A stretch of 64,000 bases of DNA, from contig NC_044012.1 in NCBI RefSeq assembly GCF_900496995.4, positions 27,293,606-27,357,605 of the forward strand. The letters are read 5' to 3'. Both the position numbers and the translations under genes were made by a program. Positions 25,401 through 37,400 of this stretch are shown in pieces. Each line of letters opens with the position of its first letter. Within the stretch, counting starts at the first letter, position 1. This stretch comes from Aquila chrysaetos chrysaetos (Eukaryota > Chordata > Aves > Accipitriformes > Accipitridae). The notes under the pieces were generated by a model. That model made no database searches, was not told the DNA's origin, and saw nothing but the letters and a program-made list of their open reading frames with translations.

Positions 25401-28400
25401 CTTTCAGTGTGGAATCAGGTATGTAAGTATCACATATTAAAGCTCCAGCTTCAAATGTAGCTTTTTCAATTAATTTCTTTAAGGAAGCATGCTGAAGTGC
25501 TTGCTGTACCATTGGCTTTCCCCAGCCCCCGCAGTATACAGCAAATACTCATTAGGTCAGACCAGATAACATTTTATTACCTGCTGCATTTGCTGCTGGA
25601 GCCTCTTTCTTTGCATACTGTCCAGAACAAGGCTCTGGAGAGGCTTCTCATTTTGAGGTTTTGATTTTTCTATCTCTTGTGGTGGCTTGATAGAGGACTT
25701 TTTCATTCTCAACTGTTCAAGTTGTTCCTTCACTGTCCGGTGTTGTTCATTCAGTAAATTGGCCAGAGGCTCTTCAAATCTGTTTGAGATCAGGCAGACC
25801 AAAATATAATAACCATATGATTTAATAACTATTCACATTTATTTAGAATATTTTACTCTGTATTTGGGTGCACAGCTTAAGAACTATAAACCCTGTACTA
25901 CTCAATACTTTGACAGTATACTTCAACTTGAAAAAGTTATTTACACAGTTGGCTTATGTATAAATCTTTTCATCTACCACAGCATTGTTGTAGTTCTGAG
26001 ATGCAATGCTTCAACTGTTTATTCCAAGGACAGTTAACAGTCTTGTCCACCATTCCCAATCATATTTCATGTGAGTTCCACTCAAGTGCTCAGATACTCT
26101 CAACAGCAGTCAGGATCTAGGATAATCTAGAATACATTAGAACCAATCTTATTTAACTTATATCATCAGGCAAGGTCTGAACCCAAGGTATTATGGGAGG
26201 CATTTTACCATGAGGGTCTCCAGAAAGACCCCACACCAACTCAAATGCTGTTACTTAAAAAAACAAATTAAGTACTACCTAGCTTTATGCAGAGTACTCT
26301 ACTAGACATCTGCTGATACTATAGTAGGAGTTACTCCTGTAGCAGAAAAGAGGATGTACATATTACTGTCCTTTCAAAAACAGCTTCAACTATCTCCTGC
26401 TTTATGACAGATTTTGTTTATTTTAGCTACACCAGTTAATATTCTGATTTCTGCTAGTTATTAGCTTCACTTCTGTAATAGGCCTGAAGTCAGTTATAGG
26501 TAAAGCTGTTCCACAATGCTTCTAATGCAAGTTATCACAAAACCAACAATAAACGTAGCAAATCGATATTTTGCCACAAAACAACTTTAAGAATCCCGTA
26601 TACAGATAAAACTGGGGAAGAAACAATTGGGAGAACTGCCATGGAAGAAAAATGAATACAACTAGCCATTATCAAAGACAAATGCATACAAATAATAGGA
26701 GAGAGCATAAAGTTTCCCTGCTTTTAGTCTGTAGCTGGTTTAAGAATTGCTGTGCTCCCCTCTGGTACTGCTCATCCCAGAGAGAGTATCAAAAAAACTC
26801 CAGCCTTCATTTTAGCTCCTTTCCCAAACAGATACAGCTTGATCTTGAGCTGATCTGCCCCATAAACAAGGAGACACCATTTCTACCACAGTTCACCTTC
26901 AGCCAATTTCTGTAATTAGTTAAATAGAGTGGTATTATTACCTAGAAAGAAACGCTTTAGACCCTTTCCTCTTCAAGGCATTGTTTCAAGTACAACCCAT
27001 ACCAAAAATCATCAAAAGCCAATTTCGAAACTATAGTCATTTCAGACCTACGCCCCAGCTATCTTATGCAGTCTTTTTCCTTAGAAAAGGCCACCATTAC
27101 ATCTAAGCTATTTACTTAAAGGGTGACACACTTGGTCAAACCAGCTCCTCAAACATTTCTGGTCATCAAAAAAAAAAAAAGTAAGGGCAGTAAATGAACT
27201 TTACTCCTTCTGCTTAATAAAAAAAATTTAAAAAATTTTAAAAAGACAAGAAAACTATTATTCTTCTGAAATTATTTCAGAACACTACACCCACCACCAC
27301 AGTGTAAAGCACCAAGAATTAAGAGAGCTAGAGTGGCTACCACTTTGAGGTTGGGACCTTCTTTGCACAGGTCCTACATAGCTTTGATCACATATGCAGC
27401 AACATCCCAGTATCCACAGTTTCTCTACCCATTGCTATGAAGTATCATTGCCAGTCATGCAATATCCTGCTCCACTAATTACTGTTAGTTTAACAGCTGA
27501 AGTAAGTGACTTAACAAGTAGTGAAGCAATTTTTTCAGAAAAATTTAGTCTAATAAAGCAGGGACATGTGGACAGACTTGAGAAATAAACACAATTTAAA
27601 TACACAGGGACAGTACATATAGCATGGAGATTAAGGCAGCAGGAACAGAATCCTCCACTAGAGATACAGGCTTGTTGGAATAGATCACCATTCTGAAAGA
27701 CCTCTGCTGTTTTCAGCTATGATACAGAACAGCCAGCACCAATCTTTTAGTGCAGGCATTCTTGCTGTCTTTTTCTGAACAGTGACATTTTCATTGTTGT
27801 CGTCATCTTCTTCAGATGCATCACAATCAGTAAAGTCAAAGGTGACAGACAGAAAAAAGAGGGTCAAGTTAAGTGTTCAATCTCATAAATAAAAATGGCT
27901 CTGAGCTTTCAAAACAGTGGCCTGTGCTGAAAAGGCATTATCTCTTTGGTGGGTGGCATAGTACAGCTGCAGGTAACCGTAGGCTTTTTATCACAACAGA
28001 GTTGTTATTATTTTTTTAATTTTACGACCATAACCAAATGATCCTACCTAAGTGCCTGTGGTGTATTAAAATTTGGCCGTGACTCTGTAACATTTTCGTC
28101 ATCTTCTGGACCTTCATCTTCCATGTTTGAGAAACCCATCTCGTCCTGAAACTGACAGCAAACATGTAGCAACAGTCAGGAATAGAAAGCTCAAGCAGTA
28201 TATTTACCACCACCTGTCTTTACCTAATAAAGATCATGATGATCCTCTTAGCATAGACATAGTCCCTCTGCAGGGACTTAAGGAACTTCCTATATATGTT
28301 CCTTCCCAAGGCTAAAAATTACACTTTTACGGTAGGGCCCTTTGCACATAGCCAGCACTAAGCATCTTACAGAGATCACCCCTTTACAGCTTTAGAGATT

Positions 28401-31400
28401 TCATGTCAGATCTGAGAAAGATCTATTCTTCAGTGCTATACCAAATTTATCACTTACTGTCTCAAACAGCTCCTCCATCAGTTCATTCACTTCCTTTTCT
28501 GCAAGTAAAATTAAAAAGTCGTATGAAGATTCCTTTTCCAAGAAACCCTTAGCAATCCTGCCATAATATCAAGTCATTTAAGGAATCTCTCTTGCAAAGT
28601 GAAACCTTTCTCTTGCAAAGAGAGGACCAAAAAGAAAAGGCCCCTGATATTATATTCCTTTTTAATGCTGGGCCCCAAAAAACTTCAGCTGAGACTGTTC
28701 TGATTCAAAAATGTCATATAAAAACTAATTTTCAGAATTAAATTTAAAGTTATGTTAACCTGTAATAAGGCCTAAACCAAGATGAAAAGTGGTATGTTCT
28801 ATAGTAGTTCTATAGAACTAACACGAAGATTGTAAGGACTTGGAGAAAATTTAACTGCACTCAAGTCATAAGGCAAGCATTCAATTCTGAATTGGCTGAA
28901 GCTTTATGAAAGACTGTACTATCACGTAAGTATTATTCTTCATTCTTTCTATGGAATAAAGTTGCATCTGATAGCACAGCAGCTCTGGCTAAATCCTTTC
29001 ATGTATTCACAGAATGCCAGCTTTGCATGGAAAAGCTGTTCAAGTCAGTACGCAGATTTTTTTTAATTAGCCTACACTGCAAAATCTTTGCAACAGAACA
29101 CTCACTTTTCAAAATGAATTACTAATCCTAGCAAGATAGGAGGCGAGATTCCCAAAGGACTTACTGGTAATTCTCACAGCACGATCATTTCTGAAGTCTT
29201 CTGTATCTGGTTCATCCAGATCTTCCAGGAAGTTGTACTCAGGGTCATCATCATCATCTGCTTCATCTAATAAGAAGCATGTTTTGAAATGTGATTACCC
29301 TGCCCCAAGACCAATCAATTGCTAGGAGCAGAACCACCTGATTTACTGCCTGACCTGGCACAAAGAGGGCTAGGATTACTGCTTGAAATTAACTGTATGT
29401 TCCTTTTTATGGAAGCAGTATCAAGCCCATCCTCTCTTCAAACTGAGCTACTAGCATCCTCATTTGTAGCCATTCCCATTTAGAAAAGCTGGATTTATTC
29501 TCTGTGACCTGAGTTACAGCTAATTTAGAAAGAGTGAAGTAGTATTATTTCAATGTGTTTTATATTCAATTTGCACAACTGTATGCAATCAGTAAATTCA
29601 GGACAAAATGAAGTCAAGCCCCAAACCTTGTTCTTTTTTCTTCTCGAAGAACAAAATAGTTGTTTCTACCAAAACAAGTCATGTCCCTACCAAGGAGCAT
29701 GACACACTCAGATTCAGGTGTAGCAACGCTGCCAGCTTCATGACACAGCACGATGGATTAAGGGCTGAAACACATAACTTTCATTTATGGTTGCCAGTTA
29801 CTGCACGTGCTGGCTAGTAAATATTTACAAGTGAGACAGACACCTAAAGTTTGAAAACCCTCACAAATGTCCATGGAGAAGATGAGGAAAGCTGATGGCA
29901 TGCAAAACACATGCATATTACTAAATGAGATAATGGCTGCAGCCAAGAACACCACATATAAATATAAATAGAAAGAAAAAACTCCAGGCTTTCAATGTAA
30001 CCCCCAACTCCGGTGAACACAACAACAAAACATCCATCATATACCTTCATTCTCCACATCGTCATTCATGAGTCCTCCAAGCCACCTTTTCCATTCTTCA
30101 TCATCTGCAGTATTGGGATCATACATATCAGGTGTGATATCTGGGGCTCGGAGCTCAGCCTCCAGCTGACCAAGAGGAACATCCTTCAGTGGTCTCTTAG
30201 ATCGGGTTCGAAAGGCAATGAGGCTGTCTTCCAGAGACTGAAATGTGAAGGAAAGGCACAATGGAGTTACGACGACTCTGCTTTTCTCAGTTTCTCCAGC
30301 AGCAGGGTTTTCAGCCCATGCAAAAAAGTCCAACACCAAAATATTAGATTCCTGCCACAAAGAATCATTTACTTCGGTAGTCCAAGAAAGCTAAACTTTC
30401 ATTACTGTCACTATTAAACAGCTATTGTTTATAAATACATTACTGTTCATTTATCTCATGCCAAACTCTTATCTGCTACCGAGGAAGCAATCTCCACTTG
30501 TAATATTTGATTCTTTCATGTATGTTTTACTCTGTTTGCCCTCTTCACTATCTGAAATTGATCTTGAGCAGCAGCACAGGACTGTCTCTTCAGGACTCCT
30601 CACTCTTGCACAGCAACACAGATCAGTAATATTTTTCTCATTATTAATATAAAACAGTGGTTCTCTTTACAACCAAGCTTCCTCAGGTGTTAACAGTATA
30701 CTTGCCTGCAAAACACAACTAAGCTGACAAGATATCTTTCAAAAGGAAAACTATTTTAATTAGTCATGTAAATGTCACAGAAGTACATTTAATAGTCAAA
30801 ACAATGGCAGTGAGACTTCTGAGCATAAACAGAAAGTGCAGTTACGATACAAGAAACTAAAAGTATACATTACTAACAACACTTTACTAACAGCTACCTC
30901 TATTCTCTCACAAAGCTAGGGTCTTACAAACTATGGAGACTCAACTTATTATTTAAAGTTATAAAAAGAGAGCAGAATGAAGTAAAAGTAATAGCAGAGA
31001 ACACCAGAAAGCTACCTCCTTTCTAACAAATTCTACCCAAACTAAAACCACACTATTTATAGCATCCCCCAAAACACTACCTGGTAAGAATCCATGCATA
31101 CTGGGCTTGAAGCCAATTCTTCATCCACTGCATGCAGCTTCTCCATGAAAGTGCTGTCTTTGTTTTGCTTTGGTTTAGGAGGTGGTGGAGGTCCCATGGG
31201 AACTACTTCAGCACTAATATGTCTAACAACAGGCGTAGTAACCTTCTCCATCTAATTAAAAAGGCCTTTGTGTTAAAAGGTTTTATTTAGAACATAAATT
31301 TCCAAGGACAGAATAAGTCTCTTTTTCCGCTTGACCAGAGTCTAGCACAATAGAAATGAGAGAAATCCTTCACAGAAGGAAATGGATTCTTCATATTAAA

Positions 31401-34400
31401 CTCACTTTGATTTTCAGAAAGTGCAAATAAATTTACTATTCAAAAGACTTGCAGGAAAGGAGACCATTTGGAAGATTTGGGTATCAGTCTCAATATTACT
31501 AGAGTTGATAAACCTGAATGCTAGTAATTGTGGCACACTCCCAACCCTCCCAAAAACAAACGCATGGTGAGTAGAACATGGAAATATCAATATATTATTG
31601 CTCCTTCACTGATTCCAGTGTCAGTGGTCAGTTTTCACCGTCACTGTCTCATTCTTGTCTGCTGATACTCGGCTCTTATCACACTGCACATACTCCTTCC
31701 ACTGATTTGACAGTGCATACAGTCACCACAAATAACTTTATGCTTTTATCAAAATCAATTTCTCCTCCTAAGCCAAGCACAGAAAGCAATTCTCCTGCAC
31801 TCCTCTCAAAAATAATGAGAAAAATAATTGTTATCTGAAGAGCCGATGGTTTCCATTGCCAGTGCTTTTTTAGGTACTCGTGTTTATTTTAGACTAAGCT
31901 CTTTCTGCAAGGGTTGCACTTCACTGCTTATGCAAGAACCATTGCAGTGGGACCCTAAAGCCACATAACACCTGTAATGTCGCCACAACTTTAAGCAATA
32001 ATGTATTCTTGCTTTTGCATTAATAATTTAGGAATAATGACTGAAAGTTGTTTCTAAAGAAAGCAAAAACTCTCTTGCAAATTTACCTCACAGAGCATCC
32101 CTCCCTCTTCATCAGATGATCGCCTTGTCCTAGATCGTTTTGCTCCCCGAGGAGAAGAAGCGGTGCTCTCTACATCACTTTCCAGCAAGCTCTATAGTGC
32201 AAAAGACGCAGAATGTAATCAATCAATCATGCCACAATCAAACACTGCTTCAACTAATATTCCAAAGACTCTTTTTTAGCCAAATGAATAACATAGCATT
32301 GAAGAAAGATTACTAGAAGGCCCGGGATGACTTACCAGTTTTCACGTGTTAAAATAAAGAGAGCATTCTACTGCCTCAAACATGCAGACAACTCCATGCT
32401 GAACAGAACAAATCGCGTTTACCTCTTCTGCAGTCTCATCCTCATCCTCATCATCAGGCTGGTATTCTTCATCAGATGAATCATCTTCTTCAAGAGGAAT
32501 GTCCACGAACTGAGGAGGCTGCAACAGAACAGAAGAAAGGTGACAACTTTTTACAGGCGAGATAAAGAGTTACACTCTAATGGTGCACTACCGGATCAAA
32601 GATTTCTAACTGAGGAAATATCCTGAAGCTCAGAAAGGAAGGAGACTACTGAAAAAGGCTGACGAAAACAAAGAAATTACTAAAGTAAGACTGGTGCTTT
32701 GAAAATGTGCAAGAACGGGCACAAATTATTTAGCATATATATGATGGAAACACTGCTTGAGCAGACACCATCTCAATGACATGTTTCTAGTACTGGAATG
32801 GCTATTCACTCCTGCTACACTGCTGAATCCTGCCTACACATAGATAACAAATCTTTTGGAGCAGGCAGCACTCAGGAAAAAAAAAAAGATCCAGGCTGTA
32901 TTTCCAGGCAGTCCTACAGTGTATAAACCAGTCCCAGGGAGGAACACCTTGCAGCAACAGGCCTAGGCAGTGGCATTCACTATCAGGAATTTCATCCAGG
33001 TAGAGGCTGCTGCAGTACCACCATGGGAAGCTGGACCACCCAGCAGAAAAGACACCCTTATGGCATGTCATCACCTCATCATGTTCTGTCTTCCCCTGAA
33101 GGCAGCTCTTTTGGGCCCTCTGTGCACCTGCTGCTATGTTAACTGCCTTGTCCTGCCTTGCATACCCTGTTTGCAATGCTCCTGGTCACCAGTACTCCCA
33201 ATGTGCTAGACATGAGTCTGCTCCACCTCTCCAAAAGATTCCTTGCTCAGCAGGGTGCCTTTAGTATGATCTCTGATTTCCCAGCAGTAGTTCACTTACC
33301 TTCACCTCATTTGCCTTCTTAATTGGAGAAATATTCCATGTTGGAATCACCTAAAGATAGCAGAAACAATTTAACTGTCTCTGAAAAGCACAATGTTGCA
33401 CAGCTTAGATAATCTATTAAATCAAATGAGTACTTGATCTTGAGGCCTTGTTCTCCAAAGTAGCCAAGTAACAACAGACTTCAAACAAAGGCTTTCTAAA
33501 CTTCCCATGTGATCCCTACAGGCAATAACTTCAGTATAATAGATACTGTCAATTCACTCCATTTTCTAACTCTGACCTGGTTCTATTCTGCTCATCTAAA
33601 ATGAATTCTTTTTTACATTGTTTTAACTTATTTTTTCATTTTAAGAATGAATCACTTAAAAGCACACTTTACACTTCTTTAGAAGACCCACACTCAAAAC
33701 CATTCAGGTAGGGGGAGGATACAATAGTAAAAGCAGATGACATACATACCACTCCTTTCTCCACAACTTCCTTCAGTTTGGAACGAGTCATTTTGGGCTC
33801 CTGAGAGTTTAAAACAAGACAACAGCAGCCTATTCAGCTATTTTCCTTAACTGCAAACTTTTCCCCAGCAACTCTTTACTACAAGACTTTTCTCTTTTCT
33901 TAAATTCATTACCTTTTAGACATGATCAGAGCGACATCAAAAATAGCCCCTCATAATTCTGCTTCATAATTTACACTCATACAGAGACACTACTCACTTC
34001 ATCCAGGTGGCAAATCTGGTAATGAAACGTAAATTATGGTACTACCTATTCTACCTGTTCTCTCCATATCACATCATGGACCAAGAAGATAGACTGGTGA
34101 AGGTATCGTGCATTTGGAAGAACTGAAAAACCAAACCAAAAAAGCTTTTTACTTACAAACAGAGGTATATCTTCTGTCTCACTGATGGCTGCTTTCATCA
34201 TAGCAACAACATGCTCATTTGTGATCACTTCCTACAGGAACACACAAAAAAGTATCCCTTACATTCTGTTTGTTAAAAAGAAACAGACTTAAAGTTAAAA
34301 TAAACTAGTTGGAAACATGATGGAGAAATATTCAGTGTATAATATACTTTGTAATTATGTTATAATAAAAAAGATTGTTCAGTCACCGGACAAGAAAATA

Positions 34401-37400
34401 TAAAGTAAGCAGTGATAAAAACATTTGCACTACATTCTCTGTGAATGCTTCACAGAATAAATTTCCAGCAGAAGGAAAGAAAATAGTCGAAACAAAAGCC
34501 CACACCAGTTTCCCTTCCCTTGTGTCACATAATCAGTAAAATGTGATGATCCCAGCCATGTGGGAAATGCTGCTATGAAGCTACAATAGAAAACTTAAAT
34601 CCTTAAGCACTCACAGGCTTCCAAAAAAGGGTCTAATTATCTAGAGAAAGTATGTAATAATCTACTCTTTGAAACATGTGCTAGATCATTTCAGAAAACA
34701 TTGTATATATTTAAAAGAAATAGGGGAAGCCAGAAGAGACCCAGTATCCGTGACTACATTTTATGAATGCCACCATAAGGTTCCAGGGAAGGTAAGCAAC
34801 TGTGAGATATTTACAGACCTTCCAAAGTGCCACGTGACAGAGAAAGGCATTAATTCATGGCACTTGCACAAAATCAGCTGGTGAATCTTCCCAAAAGAAT
34901 CATGGCAGTCTCCAGTTTGTTTGCCACAGGGATGGCAAAAAGGAAAAATATCTGAGATCACCTGGATTAGACTAGCTGCCTGGGAGGGGTGGGAAGCACA
35001 ATTTTTGATCCTGTGGGAAAATACATATATTGCTCTCCAGACCCTGCTCATGGGATAAAATGAAATCTACACCTAATATAGGTGTAGAATTAGTGTCACT
35101 ACACAGCTGTGACAGCACAGATATTCTTTTTGCAGTTCCTTTCTAACTGGAAGTTGTGTGATGGACTAAAAGGTTGGTTGGGGTCATTAACTAAGAGCAA
35201 TACACTTCTGTCAGCACCACTAGAATTCCATAAGGACTTAATCATGAAACAGTTCACTCAAAACAAGAAACAGTGAGTTCACAGTCTACATCTCCTCACC
35301 TGGAACCAGAAGTACACGTTTTACTTCAATTACTCCTGCTACTGCTATTACAGTACGGTAAAACAGACCCATTTGCTATTGTAAATAAATGGTCGTCAGG
35401 GATCAATACCTACTAACAAAGCCAGGTCCAGGTAACTTATACATATGCCACATGATTATCTCTTTATAGCTTTTTATAGGAGAGATTAGGAGATGTGTGC
35501 CTACCCAGTCTTCCTTGTTCATGAAATCAAGTGCAACGATTAGTACTATACTCAAGTCTAGACTGCACTTTCTTAAAAAGCTGGGCACTTCTCCATTCCC
35601 TGTCATAGCCCCACCGCACTCACATGCAGGATGTTTCGCACATTGACAACTGTCAGGTTATGCTGTTTAGCTCCATCTTCTAAGGTGCGATCAAGAGTAT
35701 CATCTAGCTTGATGTCACAAGACAAAGATCCCTCCTCTTCCTGACTTTTCCCTTCTCTTTTCCGTTTGGTTGCCTTCCTCCTCCTCTTCCTTCTCTCAAT
35801 ATCCTCTCCATCTTGCTCCTCTGAAAATTAACAAAAATGGAATCTAAAAATTCAGATACTTTACATCCAGCACATTCTGACAGTATAAGTTTAAAAAAAA
35901 AAAAAAAAAAAGCCAGAATTCTGCAAATACTGAAGTGGCAGCAGCTTTCCAACAGCTGATAAGGAGATCACCCAAATGGAAATGGCCATAAGAAGTAGAA
36001 AGTCTTCTGAATGATGGGTTCAAATTCTGCAGGACTCAAGTGAGTCACATTAGTCAAGCAAATAAAGGTTATGTATTTGCCATGTCTACTAGCTGCTTTT
36101 ACAGAATGGTCTCAGCAGCCTTTTTATGCCTTTTCCAGAAGGAAGTGTTTTAAGTATGCCATCAAGATTAAAACAGTTGCAAAACTCCAGGCACCATACA
36201 GGAAGAGCAGATTAGTTTCCAGGACTTAAAGTGTTTCCCACGTGGCACTTTTTTCCTGACTCGGGGAAATAAAAGAATCATAGCCTCCTCTGAAGGAAAG
36301 CAGTATTTTTAGTAAGTGAAAATTGCAGAGATCAGCTCCAGCAAGTTTCACTTGGATATCTGTAGTTTATTTAGCCACTGATTTACAGAGCACAGGATGG
36401 AAACTTCAAAAAACGTTGCACCTAAACAGCCCCTGCTGTGGTGTACACAATTCCAGAATTCTGCATCTACTGTATCAAGTCACAGGTCTGCTCCTTGCAC
36501 AAAGCTTACCCAATGGAATAAACAGTCCCAAATCCTCATTTTCCTCATCAGTCCACTGGGGCCACTCACCAGCTCTGGTGTTCTTCAGTGGCTTCATCAC
36601 AGTAGGATTTCTAACAGCCAGCTGCAAAGAACTTCTCACTGGAGACTCCTGCATTGCAGATTGGTTTTCCGTCAGATACGGGTCTCTCTGCACATTCACT
36701 TCCACCTCTGTACACAGCTTAGGTGTTTTCCCTGTAAACAGTATACACTAAATTGTAGTCAGATATGCCATATGGACACAGCTGAGCAAGGTTAAGAGGC
36801 TGCTGCAATTACAAAAGCTTATCGTGACCCATTCAAATCTGTTAAATCAACTCCACAAGTCTAACCTAGCCTGTAAAAGTAATCCAGATACACTGAACAC
36901 TGCAGCAGCAGTCCCATCCCGCTGGAAACAAATCCAGGCGAAGAGATCCCCACCTCCAGCTATTTCAGTCTTGCTCCCTCCACTATCATTTTTGCACAGC
37001 TATGCTCAAAACTGTTCCTGTCAAATGATCCAACGGCAAAAAACCCGATGATTTGTTTAAAACATGGTTGTACTCCTTGTTGTATAAATGCAACTGCAAC
37101 AACAGAAATCAACAGCTAGGGGCAGGCACTCCTTCACCCAGGCAGGTTATTCACAGCTGGAACAGCACAGCTGACTGCAACCTTAGGATGCAGTTTCACA
37201 GCCACCTTGGGCCAATTTAAAACCACACTACTGCTGGCAGGGCTGGCTACATACCCTTCCCGCTCTTATTCTGCACAGTCCTAGAAAACAACTGTGAACT
37301 GACCCCTGTTTCACTCCCCTTTCTCCTGACACAAAATCAGCTTTCAGTCAAATCAGTGAGCTAATCAATCACAGCAGCACAAGAACCAGAGACAACACTT

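Noticed and set aside
35067..35087. 8-bp inverted repeat CTACACCT/AGGTGTAG with 5-nt loop
   Set aside because: An arm this short is expected by chance in a window of this size; no other sign of function.
36323..36795. 142- and 132-codon + ORFs
   Set aside because: They lie antisense to GON4L exon 2 and flanking intron; no recognisable domain.
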